Positions 7,771 through 16,964 are shown, counted from the stretch's first letter. The stretch: 64,000 bases of DNA from Kribbella sindirgiensis (GCF_004331435.1 NZ_SJKA01000017.1:85964-149963); one strand, 5' to 3'. Notes: generated from the letters alone by a model not told the origin. A program made the numbers and translations.

Positions 7771-9166
7771 CCCGTACCGAGGCGACCGCCTGGGCCCATT
7801 CGGCGCGCCGCCGGTCACGATCGCCGGCGTCGATACCGGGATCGAAGGTCCGGAAGGACCGCTTGCCGGCCCAGTCGGTCGTCTCCCCGAGTGTGGTCCA
7901 GGCCAGCTCGGCCACACCCAACGCGGAGATCTCCGGTACGTCGGCAGCCTCGACCGGATGACCGAGCAGATCCGCCTGCGTCTGCATGAGCAGGCCGGAC
8001 ACCGTCGCGCCGCCGTCCGCGCGGAGGCTGCTGAGCGTGCCCGGGATGGTGTCCGTGATGTCGCAGATCTGGTGAGCGACCGCGTCGACCGCCGCCCGGG
8101 CGATGTGCGCCCGCGTGGTCGAGCTGCTCATCCCGGTCAGCGCCGCCCGCGCTTCACGGTCCCAGTGCGGTGCTCCGAGCCCTGCGAAAGCCGGTACGAG
8201 TACGACGTCTTCGGCCGACTCGACGGTCGCCGCGAGCGTCGTCAATGCGCCGACATCCGGCAGGCCGAGGAGGTTGGCCGTCCAGGCGAGCGCGGCCCCG
8301 GACGACACGATGTTGCCTTCCAGTGCGTACATCGGGCGGTCGGTCAGCCAGGCGAGCGTGCATCCGCTCGGCTCGAAACCGGCGATCGGCGTCATCACCG
8401 ACGATCCGGTCCCGTACGTCGCCTTCGCCGTCCCCGCCTGCGTGCAGCCCTGGCCGTACATCGCGGCATGTGAGTCGGCCAGTACGGCGACGATGGGGAT
8501 GCCGTCGGCGAGTCCTGGTACATCTTTCGTGACTCCGAAGCCGGCGTTCGACGGTCGTACGTCGGGGAGTGCGGCTCGGGGGATGTCGAACGCTTCGAGT
8601 AGTTCTGGCGACCAGTCGAGGGCGACGGTGTCGTAGAGCAGCGTGCGGGACGCGTTGCCGGCTTCGGTCAGGTGCTCTTGGCAACCGGTCAGGCGATGGA
8701 TCAGCCAGGCGTCGACGGTGCCGACGTACGCGTCGGATCGGTCGAGGAGCCAGCGCATCTTCGGGGCGGAGAACATCGCGTCGACGCGGAGGCCGGTACG
8801 TCGGCGTACCAGGTCGTCGACGTACGACGGGAGCTGCGCGCACCATTCGGCGGTCCGCACGTCCTGCCAGCCGAGGACGGGTCCGACGGGTTCGCCCGAC
8901 CGGTTCCAGCCCACGACGGACTCCCGTTGGGTGGAAAGTGCGATCCCGACCACCTCCACGCGACCGCCCTCGAACGAGGTTGCTGTGGAGATCGCGTGCA
9001 AGACGCTCTGCCAGAGGTTTTCGGGGTCCTGTTCGACCCAGCCGGGGTGCGGGGTGGAGAGGCCGACGGGGGCGGAGCCGGTGGCGAGGAGGTCTCCTCC
9101 GGCGGTGACCAGGGCGGCTTTGGAGTTGGTCGTGCCCTGGTCGATCGCGAGTACCGCCTGGACCAT
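7757..9166 (-). CDS. FGGY-family carbohydrate kinase
   Basis: A 469-residue sugar kinase of the FGGY family (glycerol, xylulose, apulose and similar kinases). The N-terminal phosphate-binding motif AIDQGTTNSKAALV is present, with TYGTGSSVM and the C-terminal FAGLGAPHWDREARAALTGM and ADGGATVSGLLMQ blocks that bind ATP. A TTG six codons upstream is open, but the ATG at 9166 has GGAGGGG directly before it. It is transcribed away from the nucleoside-hydrolase/ABC/transketolase operon across a roughly 120-base gap, so one promoter region probably serves both. In a locus with an isomerase and split transketolase, a ketose kinase such as D-apulose kinase fits well. Substrate is inferred. Confidence 0.9.
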   Translation of the reverse strand: MVQAVLAIDQGTTNSKAALVTAGGDLLATGSAPVGLSTPHPGWVEQDPENLWQSVLHAISTATSFEGGRVEVVGIALSTQRESVVGWNRSGEPVGPVLGWQDVRTAEWCAQLPSYVDDLVRRRTGLRVDAMFSAPKMRWLLDRSDAYVGTVDAWLIHRLTGCQEHLTEAGNASRTLLYDTVALDWSPELLEAFDIPRAALPDVRPSNAGFGVTKDVPGLADGIPIVAVLADSHAAMYGQGCTQAGTAKATYGTGSSVMTPIAGFEPSGCTLAWLTDRPMYALEGNIVSSGAALAWTANLLGLPDVGALTTLAATVESAEDVVLVPAFAGLGAPHWDREARAALTGMSSSTTRAHIARAAVDAVAHQICDITDTIPGTLSSLRADGGATVSGLLMQTQADLLGHPVEAADVPEISALGVAELAWTTLGETTDWAGKRSFRTFDPGIDAGDRDRRRAEWAQAVASVRVRPA

Positions 9167-9245
9167 CGCCCCTCCAAGTTTCAACTGAGCTCTTGACGTG
9201 ACTCTAGCCGCGTGGTGACACTCGTGGCGACAGGCTATGCACTAC

Positions 9246-9259
9246 TGAATATCTATTCA
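9246..9259. promoter_or_regulatory. AT-rich palindrome in the divergent kinase/ABC operon gap
   Basis: TGAATATCTATTCA is a perfect 6-base inverted repeat with a two-base centre, notable for its low GC content in this genome. It lies 26 bases before the first gene of the rightward operon and 80 bases before the kinase. It could be an operator, possibly for the SorC-family protein encoded at 18451, or part of a promoter. Confidence 0.4.
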
Positions 9260-9284
9260 AACATCAAGGGATCGAGGAGCGCGC

Positions 9285-10178
9285 GTGAGGCCGAGTAGAC
9301 GCCGGGTGATCATCAACACCGATGCCAAGAACGAGGCGGACGACCAGTTCGCGATCGTGCACGGGCTGCTGTCGCCGACCTTCGACGTCCGCGGCCTGAT
9401 CCCCGCGCACTTCGGCACCCACCGGTCGGAGCGCAGCATGGAGGAGTCCCGCGAGGAGATCGACCTGCTGCTGGACCTCCTCGACCTGACCGGGAAGGTC
9501 CCGGTCGCGAACGGCGCGCCCACCGGAATCGCCGACGAGCAGACGCCGCTGGACTCCCCGGGCGCGCAGCTGATCGTCCAGGAGTCCAAGCTCGCGTCGA
9601 AGGGCGACCCGCTGTTCGTCAGCTTCCTCGGCCCGCTCACCGACATGGCGTCGGCGATCCTGCTCGACCCGGAGATCGTCGACCGCGAGGTGATCGTGGT
9701 CTGGATCGGCGGTCGCGGCTACAACGGCTACGCGGCCGATCACCGGCTGGAGTTCAACCTGTCCAACGACATCCACGCCGCCAACGTGGTGTTCGGCTCC
9801 GGGATCACCGTCTGGCAGGTCCCGAGCGACGTCTACACGAAGGTCTCGGTCAGCTACGCCGAGCTCGAGGAGAAGATCGGCGACGCCGGTCCGCTGGGGA
9901 AGTACCTCATCGAGCAGCTGATCGAGTGGAACGCGACGTACCACGGCGAGCCGATCGAGTCCCGCTCCCTCGGCGACTCGCCTGCCATCTCCCTGATGCT
10001 CTACCCGCACAGCGGCAACTTCCGGACCCGTCCGGCGCCGCGCTTCGGTGTCGACGGCTGGTACCTGCCCGGCACCGACAACCCCATCCAGGTCTGCGAG
10101 CAGGTCGACGTCCGCTTCCTGCTGGAGGACATGTTCGCCAAGATCCGCCGTTTTGCCCGCCAAAGGAGCACCTCATGA
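9285..10178 (+). CDS. nucleoside hydrolase-like (IUNH fold) protein
   Basis: A 297-residue protein with the N-terminal metal-binding signature of inosine-uridine nucleoside hydrolases in the variant form INTDAKNEADDQFAIVH (family norm DTDxGxDD). The FLGPLTDMASAILLDP block typical of the family follows. The usual reaction is cleavage of an N-glycosidic bond to free a pentose; some relatives act on other furanosides. The GTG start at 9285 has GAGGAG upstream. Its stop overlaps the next start (ATGA), coupling it to the sugar-binding protein. It opens the rightward operon, which suggests it releases or processes the imported sugar. Confidence 0.8.
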   Translation: MRPSRRRVIINTDAKNEADDQFAIVHGLLSPTFDVRGLIPAHFGTHRSERSMEESREEIDLLLDLLDLTGKVPVANGAPTGIADEQTPLDSPGAQLIVQESKLASKGDPLFVSFLGPLTDMASAILLDPEIVDREVIVVWIGGRGYNGYAADHRLEFNLSNDIHAANVVFGSGITVWQVPSDVYTKVSVSYAELEEKIGDAGPLGKYLIEQLIEWNATYHGEPIESRSLGDSPAISLMLYPHSGNFRTRPAPRFGVDGWYLPGTDNPIQVCEQVDVRFLLEDMFAKIRRFARQRSTS

Positions 10179-11470
10179 GCACGTCGTACACCCGCCGGGG
10201 ATTTCTCGGTCTCACGTCCGCCGCCGCACTCGGCGCCGGTCTGTCCGCCTGTACCGGCGGCGGTGCGTCGAGCGGCGGGGGAGCCACTCAGGCGGCGTCG
10301 AACAACCTCCGCCTGTTCACCTACGAGGGGGACGAGACGATCGGGCTGCTGAAGGCACAGGTCAAGAAGTTCGACGAGCAGAACGGTACGACGACCACCG
10401 TCGACAGCCTGCCCGGTTCGGGGGCCGCGGTGTACCCGGACAAGCTGCGCACCGAGCTGCTCGGCGGCAAGGGCCCGGATGTCTGGCGGATCTGGGGCGG
10501 CCAGATCGGAGCACCGTTCGCGAAGGCGAAGCAGGCGCTGGACCTGTCGCCGTACTACTCGAAGTACGGCTGGGACGCGAAGATCAACACCCAGGCGATC
10601 GGCGGGATGACGTTCGAGGGGATGAAGGCCGGGGTGCCGTTCGTGTCCCTCGGAATCGGTGCCTGGTACAACAAGTCCCTGTTCGCGAAGGCCGGCGTGA
10701 GCGCTCCGCCGAAGACCTATGCCGAGCTGGAGGCGATCAACGACAAGCTGGTCGCGGTCGGCGTGACGCCGGCCGGTCTCGGTGGGAAGTACGGCTGGGA
10801 CATCATGCGCCTGTTCGAGTACCTGCTGGAGCACACCGCGGGACCCGAGCTGCACGACAAGCTGCTGACCGGGGCCGAGAGCTGGGACCGGCCCGAGGTG
10901 GTCGAGGCGTTTTCCCTGTTCAAGAAGTGGCAGGACAAGAAGTGGCTGCCGCAGGGTGCGCTCGGCCTCGACCCGGCCGATATCGAGCCGGCGTACGTCC
11001 AGGGCAAGACGGCGTACACGATCACCGGGCCCTGGACCGAGGCGGCGGCGATCCTGTCGGCCAAGAAGAGCTCGTCCGCGTTCGGCAACTTCGAGCTGCC
11101 GACCGACAAGACCCCGGCCCGGCACTCCGGTTTCGTCGAGGGCTACATGATCAACGCGAAGTCCGGGAACGCGGACAAGGCCGCGGCGCTGATCGACTTC
11201 ATCGTCCAGCCGGCGACCCAGAAGGCGCTGCAGGTCACCGCCTCCACGGTCAAGGGCGCGGAGCCCGACCCGAAGACGCTGCCGCTGGCGGCCGAGTGGG
11301 CGCAGAAGTACGGCAGCAACCCGTTCTACACGATCCAGGACCAGGCGTTCCCGAAGAAGCAGGCCGACCAGTACTTCAGCGTGCAGAGCGACCTGCTGCA
11401 GGGCAAGGTCGCCCCGGACGCCGCCGCGAAGAAGATGCAGGAGATCGTCTCCGCCTGGGCGAAGAGCTAG
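10175..11470 (+). CDS. ABC transporter sugar-binding lipoprotein
   Basis: A 431-residue extracellular solute-binding protein of family 1 (maltose/multiple-sugar type). The N-terminus has a Tat-like twin Arg (TRRGFLGLTSAAALGAG) followed by the lipobox LSAC, with Cys as the predicted lipidated residue. The ATG at 10175 overlaps the previous stop and follows AAAGGAG; an upstream in-frame extension lies inside the preceding gene and is not real. It delivers sugar to the two permeases directly downstream. No ATPase gene is present in the operon, so a shared MsiK-type ATPase elsewhere is expected, as is usual in actinobacteria. Confidence 0.95.
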   Translation: MSTSYTRRGFLGLTSAAALGAGLSACTGGGASSGGGATQAASNNLRLFTYEGDETIGLLKAQVKKFDEQNGTTTTVDSLPGSGAAVYPDKLRTELLGGKGPDVWRIWGGQIGAPFAKAKQALDLSPYYSKYGWDAKINTQAIGGMTFEGMKAGVPFVSLGIGAWYNKSLFAKAGVSAPPKTYAELEAINDKLVAVGVTPAGLGGKYGWDIMRLFEYLLEHTAGPELHDKLLTGAESWDRPEVVEAFSLFKKWQDKKWLPQGALGLDPADIEPAYVQGKTAYTITGPWTEAAAILSAKKSSSAFGNFELPTDKTPARHSGFVEGYMINAKSGNADKAAALIDFIVQPATQKALQVTASTVKGAEPDPKTLPLAAEWAQKYGSNPFYTIQDQAFPKKQADQYFSVQSDLLQGKVAPDAAAKKMQEIVSAWAKS

Positions 11471-11473
11471 CGG

Positions 11474-12373
11474 ATGGCAACGACAGCAACACTGGTCAAA
11501 CCCAAGCGTGGCGGCCGTTGGTCCCCGTGGTTGTTCGCCATCCCCGCGCTGGCGGTGTACGTCGGGTTCCTGGTGTACCCGGCGTTGTCGTCACTGTGGT
11601 TCAGCCTGACCAACTGGGACGGCCTGAGCGCGACGTACAAGTTCGTTGGCCTGGACAACTACTTCAAGCTGCCTCAGGACCCGGTCGTGGTGGAGGCGGT
11701 CCGGAACAACCTGATCTGGACCGTGGTGACGATCGCCGTACCGACCGTCATCGGTCTGCTGCTGGCGATCGCGCTGAACGGGAAGGTGCACGGCAAGCCG
11801 ATCCTGCGGCTGATCTTCTACACGCCCGCCGTCCTGCCGCTGGTGTCGATCGCGAGCATCTGGGGCTGGCTCTACAACCCGCAGTACGGCGCGATCAACT
11901 CGTTCCTGCGGATGATCGGGCTGGACGGACTGGCCCAGGCCTGGCTCGGGCAGGACTCGACCGCCCTGTGGGCCGTGATGGTGCCGGCGATCTGGTTGCG
12001 GACCGGATTCCCGATGCTGCTCTACCTGGCCGCGCTGCAGGGCATCCCGAACGAGCTGTACGAGGCGGCGACCGTCGACGGCGCGACGAAGTGGCAGCAG
12101 TTCTGGCACGTGACGATGCCGAGCCTGCGGCCGGCGCACTACATCGTGCTGGCGCTGTCGCTGATCGATTCGTTCAAGGTCTTCGACATGATCTACGCGA
12201 TGACGTACGGCGGTCCCGGTACGTCGACGCAGGTGATGGGGACGTGGATGTACTTCAACGTCTTCCAGTACTACCAGGCAGGTTACGGCACCGCGATCGC
12301 CGTCGTGATCACGCTCGTCGCCATCGCGGTCGGCATCCCGTACGTCCGCTCCCAGACCAGGGAGGCCTCATGA
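11474..12373 (+). CDS. carbohydrate ABC transporter permease, MalF-like
   Basis: A 299-residue integral membrane protein with six predicted transmembrane helices and the conserved EAA loop (ELYEAATVDGATKWQQFWHV, about residues 195-215) that docks the ATPase. It starts three bases after the binding-protein stop and overlaps the next permease by four bases (ATGA), so the importer genes are tightly coupled. It forms one half of the membrane channel with its neighbour. Confidence 0.95.
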   Translation: MATTATLVKPKRGGRWSPWLFAIPALAVYVGFLVYPALSSLWFSLTNWDGLSATYKFVGLDNYFKLPQDPVVVEAVRNNLIWTVVTIAVPTVIGLLLAIALNGKVHGKPILRLIFYTPAVLPLVSIASIWGWLYNPQYGAINSFLRMIGLDGLAQAWLGQDSTALWAVMVPAIWLRTGFPMLLYLAALQGIPNELYEAATVDGATKWQQFWHVTMPSLRPAHYIVLALSLIDSFKVFDMIYAMTYGGPGTSTQVMGTWMYFNVFQYYQAGYGTAIAVVITLVAIAVGIPYVRSQTREAS

Positions 12374-13260
12374 CCCTCACCGCCCAAGCCCCGGTAGAGC
12401 TGCCGCTCGAGTCCACTCCATCCGAGAGTCCTGGACCCAAGGGGCGTCGCGGCCTGGTGATGACGCTGGTTCTGGCGGTGATCGCCCTGTTCTGGATCTC
12501 ACCGCTGGCGCTCCTGGTGATCACCGCCGTACGCCCGCTCGCGGACTTCGTCGGCAACGGTCCGCTCTCCTGGCCCGACCAGCTGACGTGGACCAACTTC
12601 AAGGACGCGTGGGGGATCGGCAACTTCGCCACGACGTACAAGAACAGCGCGATCCTGGCCCTGATCAAGGTGCCGCTCGGGGTGCTGGTGTCGGCGATGC
12701 TCGGGTTCGCGCTGGCCAAGCTGCGGATGAAGTTCCGCCGGACGGTGATGTTCACCGTGTTCCTCGGGCTGACCATCCCGATCTACATCACGATCGTCCC
12801 GGTCTTCATCATGATGCGATCGGCCGGTGCGACCGACAGCATCTTCGGGCTGATCGGGCCGTACCTGGCGTTCGGCATCCCGTTCGAGGTCCTGGTGCTG
12901 CAGTCGTTCTTCCGGCAGCTCCCGGACGAGATCATCGAAGCCGCCCGGGTGGACGGCGCCGGCGACTGGCGGGTGTTCTTCACGATGATCCTGCCGCTCT
13001 CGGTCCCGGCCCTGGTGACCGTGGCGATCCTGGACGCGGTCGCGACCTGGAACGAGTTCCTGTTCGCGCTGATCCTGCTGAACTCGGACGCGCACAAGAC
13101 CATCCCGGTCGGTCTGCTGAACTTCCAGGGCCAGTTCGCCAACAACAACACCGGTCTCGCGGCAGGCATCCTGATTGCCGTGGTGCCGATTCTCATCGCC
13201 TACACGCTGCTGCAGCGCTGGATCGTCGGCGGCCTCACCGCCGGCTCGCTCAAAGGATAG
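12370..13260 (+). CDS. carbohydrate ABC transporter permease, MalG-like
   Basis: A 296-residue membrane protein with six predicted transmembrane segments and the EAA loop IIEAARVDGAGDWRVFFTMI. The true start is the ATG at 12370, overlapping the previous stop and preceded by GGAGG; the same frame is open far upstream only because of high GC. It partners with the MalF-like protein to import the pathway substrate. The next gene follows after nine bases, so transport and catabolism are co-transcribed. Confidence 0.95.
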   Translation: MTLTAQAPVELPLESTPSESPGPKGRRGLVMTLVLAVIALFWISPLALLVITAVRPLADFVGNGPLSWPDQLTWTNFKDAWGIGNFATTYKNSAILALIKVPLGVLVSAMLGFALAKLRMKFRRTVMFTVFLGLTIPIYITIVPVFIMMRSAGATDSIFGLIGPYLAFGIPFEVLVLQSFFRQLPDEIIEAARVDGAGDWRVFFTMILPLSVPALVTVAILDAVATWNEFLFALILLNSDAHKTIPVGLLNFQGQFANNNTGLAAGILIAVVPILIAYTLLQRWIVGGLTAGSLKG

Positions 13261-13269
13261 GAATCCCAT

Positions 13270-14265
13270 ATGACTGACATGCCGGTCTTCGGCGCGGGTA
13301 TCTGGCACTTCGCCACCTACAAGGACCGTTACGCGACGGACGGGTACGGCGAACCGGTCGGACTGCTCGAACAGATCGACCGCGCCGGAGCGGTCGGCGA
13401 CCTGTCCGTCGTCGACCTGAACTGGCCGTTCGCCGGGTACGACGGGACGCTCGACGAGGTCAAGGACGCGCTGCAGCGGAACAACCTCAAGGCGATCGCG
13501 ATCACGCCGGAGATCTACACCCGCGACTTCGTCAAGGGATCGCTGACGAACCCCGACCCGGCCGTCCGCAAACAGGCGCTGGAGCTGTTGCACCAGGCAA
13601 CCGAGCTCGCCAAGGACCTGGGCTGTTCGTACGTGAAGCTGTGGCCGGGGCAGGACGGCTGGGACTACCCGTTCCAGGTGAACTACCACGACATCTGGAA
13701 CCTGGCGCTGGACGGCCTGAAGGAACTGGTGTCCGCGCACCCGGACATCAACTTCGTGATCGAGTACAAGCCGCGTGAGCCGCGGGTGAAGATCATCTTC
13801 CCGAACGTCGCCCGCACGTTGCTCGGGATCGAGAAGATCGGCCTGCCCAACCTGGGCATCCTGCTCGACTTCGGCCACTCGCTGTACGGCCAGGAGACCC
13901 CGGCCGACGCGGCGCAGCTGGCGATCGACTACGGCCGGCTCTTCGCGATCGACGTCAACGACAACCTGCGCGGCTGGGACGACGACATGGTCGTCGGCTC
14001 GGTGCACCTGGTGGAGACGTTCGAGTTCTTCCACACCCTGCGCAAGAACAACTGGGAAGGCGTCTGGCAGCTCGACCAGTTCCCGTTCCGCGAGGACAGC
14101 GTCCAGGCCGCGAAGCAGGCGATCACCTTCCTCAAGGCGATCCACCACGCGCTCGACGTACTGGACGAGGACGCCCTGGCCGCCGCTCAGGCCTCGCACG
14201 ACGCGCTCGCCGCGCAGAAGCTGGTCCAGAAGGTGCTGCTGAGTTCGATGGCGGAGATCGTATGA
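13270..14265 (+). CDS. sugar isomerase-like TIM-barrel protein (3)
   Basis: A 331-residue xylose isomerase-like TIM-barrel protein. Metal ligands are suggested by Glu in NFVIEYKPREPR, Asp and His in GILLDFGHSLYG, Asp in FAIDVNDNLRGWDD, and a final acidic pair in VWQLDQFPFREDS; the spacing resembles rhamnose/xylose-type isomerases. It lies between the importer and the split transketolase, with a four-base overlap (ATGA) to the latter. In a pathway of isomerase, kinase and transketolase it would convert the imported aldose to the ketose. D-apiose to D-apulose is my preferred but unproven assignment. Confidence 0.8.
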   Translation: MTDMPVFGAGIWHFATYKDRYATDGYGEPVGLLEQIDRAGAVGDLSVVDLNWPFAGYDGTLDEVKDALQRNNLKAIAITPEIYTRDFVKGSLTNPDPAVRKQALELLHQATELAKDLGCSYVKLWPGQDGWDYPFQVNYHDIWNLALDGLKELVSAHPDINFVIEYKPREPRVKIIFPNVARTLLGIEKIGLPNLGILLDFGHSLYGQETPADAAQLAIDYGRLFAIDVNDNLRGWDDDMVVGSVHLVETFEFFHTLRKNNWEGVWQLDQFPFREDSVQAAKQAITFLKAIHHALDVLDEDALAAAQASHDALAAQKLVQKVLLSSMAEIV

Positions 14266-15140
14266 CGCTCACAGTCGAGCACGCCACGATGCCGGTGCTC
14301 GGACGACTACCGATCCACTCCAGTCGCGCCGAGCAGGTCGCGCACATCGCCGAGGCCGCGAAGCAGATCCGGATCCAGGACCTCAAGCTGGTCCACCACG
14401 CCGGCGCCGGGCACATCGGCGGCGACTTCTCCGCGATCGACATCCTGGCCACGCTGTACGGCGCCGTGCTCGACATCACGCCCGCGACGGTGAACGACCC
14501 CGAGCGAGACCGGTTCATCCTGAGCAAGGGACATGTCGCGGGCGCGCTCTACACCACGCTGGCCGCGTTCGGGTTCCTGCCGGTCGAGGAGCTCGCGACG
14601 TTCCTCAAGCCGCTGTCCGCGCTGAACGGGCACCCGAACCGGAACAAGGTCGCCGGCGTCGAGGCCAACACCGGTCCGCTCGGGCACGGGCTGCCCGTCG
14701 CGGTCGGTCATGCCCTGTCGGCGAAGCTCGACGTCTCGATGCGCCGTACCTATGTGCTGGTCGGTGACGGCGAGCTGCAGGAAGGCTCGAACTGGGAGGC
14801 GATGATGGCGGCCTCGCAGTACCAGCTCGACCGGCTGACCGTGATCGTCGACCGGAACCGGCTGCAGCAGGGCGCGACCACCAAGGAGACCAACGACCTG
14901 GACCCGTTGCCGGAGAAGGCGGCCGCGTTCGGGTTCGCGGTGGTCGAGGTGAACGGTCACGATCACGGCGAGCTGCTCGACGTCCTGTCCGCCGTACCGT
15001 TCCGGCCGGGCAAGCCGACGTTCGTGATCGCCCACACGCACAAGGGGCACCCGATCTCGTTCATGAGCAACAACGTCGCCTGGCACCACCGGGTGCCCGA
15101 CGCCGCGGAGTACCAGCAAGCCCTGAAGGAGCTGGCATGA
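14262..15140 (+). CDS. transketolase, N-terminal (thiamine-binding) subunit
   Basis: A 292-residue split-type transketolase subunit with the thiamine diphosphate motif starting VGDGELQEGSNWEAMM and ending in the conserved Asn (VDRNRLQQG). It also has His-rich catalytic segments (KLVHHAGAGHIGGD, SKGHVAGALY). The length equals that of other two-gene transketolases; the rest of the enzyme is the next gene, overlapped by four bases. It transfers a two-carbon ketol unit between sugar phosphates. In the apiose pathway the corresponding enzyme acts on apulose 4-phosphate; a sulfo-sugar or ordinary pentose substrate is also possible. Confidence 0.92.
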   Translation: MTLTVEHATMPVLGRLPIHSSRAEQVAHIAEAAKQIRIQDLKLVHHAGAGHIGGDFSAIDILATLYGAVLDITPATVNDPERDRFILSKGHVAGALYTTLAAFGFLPVEELATFLKPLSALNGHPNRNKVAGVEANTGPLGHGLPVAVGHALSAKLDVSMRRTYVLVGDGELQEGSNWEAMMAASQYQLDRLTVIVDRNRLQQGATTKETNDLDPLPEKAAAFGFAVVEVNGHDHGELLDVLSAVPFRPGKPTFVIAHTHKGHPISFMSNNVAWHHRVPDAAEYQQALKELA

Positions 15141-16105
15141 CAGTGCTCGAGACCCGTTCGATCGCGGACCAGCCGCGGTACGACTGCCGGGACGCGTACG
15201 TCGAGACACTCGCCGAGCTGGCCGAGGCCGATCACCGGATCGTTGGCGTTGTCAACGACTCGGTCGGGTCGAGCAAGCTGAACAGCTTCCGGAAGGCGTT
15301 CCCGGACCGGCTGATCAACGTCGGGATCGCCGAGCAGGACATGGTCGGCGTCGCGTCCGGGCTGGCCAACGGCGGCCGGATCCCGTTCGTGTCGGCGGCG
15401 TCCTGCTTCCTCACCGGCCGCGCGCTCGAGCAGATCAAGGCCGACGTCGCGTACTCCAACACCAACGTGAAGCTCTGCGGGATGAGCCCCGGCGTCGCGT
15501 ACGGCGAACTCGGGCCGACACACCACTCGATCGAGGACATCGCCTGGCTGCGGGCCATCGCCAACATGACGGTGATCGTGCCCGCCGACCCGATCGAGAC
15601 CGCGGCTGCCCTGCGCTGGGCCGCCGCCTCGGAGGGACCGGTGTTCATCCGGGTCAGCCGGATGAGCGTGCCGAAGGTGTACGCCGACGACTACTCCTTT
15701 GAGCTCGGCAAGGCGATCACGGTCCGCGAGGGCAACGACGTCACGGTGATCAGCAACGGGACCGTGCTGTGGCGGGCGCTGGCCGCCGCCGAACGGCTCG
15801 CCGAGGACGGGATCTCGGCGCGGGTGCTGTCGATGCCGACGGTGAAGCCGCTGGACACCGAAGCCGTGGTCGCGGCCGCGCGGGAGACGGCCGGCATCGT
15901 GACCGCCGAGGAGGCGGTGTCCGGCGGCGGCCTCGGCGGTGCCGTCGCCGAGACCGTCGTCCAGCACCATCCGGCGCGGGTGAAAATCCTCGGCTTCCCC
16001 GAGTTCGCGCCCACGGGGTCGGCCGGCTACCTCCTGGACCGGTACGGCCTGTCCGCGGAGGGCATCGCCGACGCCGCCCGCAAGCTCATCACGACAGGTA
16101 AGTGA
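15137..16105 (+). CDS. transketolase, C-terminal (pyrimidine-binding) subunit
   Basis: A 322-residue partner of the previous gene, containing the pyrimidine-binding domain with the cofactor-activating Glu in NVGIAEQDMVGVASG and the C-terminal regulatory-like domain. It starts inside the stop of the N-terminal subunit. It is the last gene of the rightward operon and converges on ribB with a 17-base overlap. Together the two subunits form one active transketolase. Confidence 0.92.
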   Translation: MTVLETRSIADQPRYDCRDAYVETLAELAEADHRIVGVVNDSVGSSKLNSFRKAFPDRLINVGIAEQDMVGVASGLANGGRIPFVSAASCFLTGRALEQIKADVAYSNTNVKLCGMSPGVAYGELGPTHHSIEDIAWLRAIANMTVIVPADPIETAAALRWAAASEGPVFIRVSRMSVPKVYADDYSFELGKAITVREGNDVTVISNGTVLWRALAAAERLAEDGISARVLSMPTVKPLDTEAVVAAARETAGIVTAEEAVSGGGLGGAVAETVVQHHPARVKILGFPEFAPTGSAGYLLDRYGLSAEGIADAARKLITTGK

Positions 16106-16703
16106 CCAGGTCGGCGATCGAGATCATCGCGAAGCCATGAGCGTCGGCGAACGCGCGCAGGTCGGCACCGGCCATGAGTGTGCCGTCGTCGTTCATGAGT
16201 TCGCCGATCACGCCGACCGGCGGCAGTCCGGCCAGCCGGACGAGTTCGACGGTGGCCTCGGTGTGACCGGGTCGCTGCCGCACTCCGCCGTCGACGGCGC
16301 GCAACGGCAGGATGTGACCGGGCCGGATCAGGTCCGCGGGCTGCGCCGAGGGATCGGCCAGCACGCGGACGGTCCGCGCCCGGTCCGCGGCCGAGATGCC
16401 GGTCCCGACACCGGTCGCCGCGTCCACCGACACGGTGTACGCCGTCCGCAGGCTGTCCTGGTTGTTCGGGACCATCAACGGCAGCTCGAGCTGGTCCAGG
16501 ATCTCCGCTGCCGCGGGCGCGCAGACGTAGCCGCTGGTGTGACGAACGAGCAGAGCCATCAGTTCGGGGGTCGCGAGGCTCGCGGCGAAGGTCAGGTCGC
16601 CTTCGTTCTCGCGGTCCTCGTCGTCGACGACCACGACCGGCCGTCCGGCGGCGAGCTCGGCGACCGCGTGGTCGATGGTGTCCAGGCTGGTCACGGTGTT
16701 CAC
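16089..16703 (-). CDS. ribB: 3,4-dihydroxy-2-butanone 4-phosphate synthase
   Basis: A 204-residue stand-alone enzyme making 3,4-dihydroxy-2-butanone 4-phosphate from ribulose 5-phosphate for riboflavin synthesis. The canonical active-site motif DDEDRENEGD is intact near residues 23-32, and GHTEA and IGELMNDDG supply the His and Glu. The GTG at 16703 follows GAGAGGAC; upstream in-frame codons read into the leader and are not coding. It is controlled by the FMN riboswitch directly upstream. The usual GTP cyclohydrolase II fusion partner is absent. It separates the transketolase genes from the DUF4038 gene, although both of those run the other way. Confidence 0.92.
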   Translation of the reverse strand: MNTVTSLDTIDHAVAELAAGRPVVVVDDEDRENEGDLTFAASLATPELMALLVRHTSGYVCAPAAAEILDQLELPLMVPNNQDSLRTAYTVSVDAATGVGTGISAADRARTVRVLADPSAQPADLIRPGHILPLRAVDGGVRQRPGHTEATVELVRLAGLPPVGVIGELMNDDGTLMAGADLRAFADAHGFAMISIADLVTYLS

Positions 16704-16792
16704 GATCGTTGTCCTCTCGGAAATGCATTCGTGAGCACTCCGGGGCAACGACAAGCTCCACGCCCCTTCGCAGGGACGTGCAGCTGCCACGT

Positions 16793-16913
16793 GCGTCTTC
16801 CCATCCGGACTTTCACCGTCGGTCCCGGAGTTCCACCAGGTCAACCGCTCCTCCTTGTGGAGTCACGGGTCGCGGACTGTCACCGCCGGCTCGGAATTTC
16901 ACCGACCCCAGAG
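16793..16913 (-). promoter_or_regulatory. FMN riboswitch (RFN element)
   Basis: Read on the minus strand, the segment carries the conserved RFN core in order: GGGGTCGGTGAAATTCCGA, CCGGCGGTGACAGTCCGCGA, a variable stem, TGGTGGAACTCCGGGACCGA, then CGGTGAAAGTCCGGATGGGA. These match the FMN aptamer almost base for base. It lies about 90 bases before the ribB start, leaving room for an expression platform. FMN binding should reduce ribB expression. Confidence 0.93.
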
Positions 16914-16964
16914 CACGTGTGTTCTCACCAGTAGCTTAACGGCAACCAGCACCCCGGGAGTGTC

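Noticed and set aside
10048..13260. A 1070-codon open frame across the ABC operon
   Set aside because: Only its last 296 codons (from 12370) encode a recognisable permease; the rest is an out-of-frame shadow of the binding protein and first permease in high-GC DNA.
16704..16844. Upstream extension of ribB to 16844
   Set aside because: That stretch is the FMN riboswitch and its expression platform; the family start aligns with the GTG at 16703.
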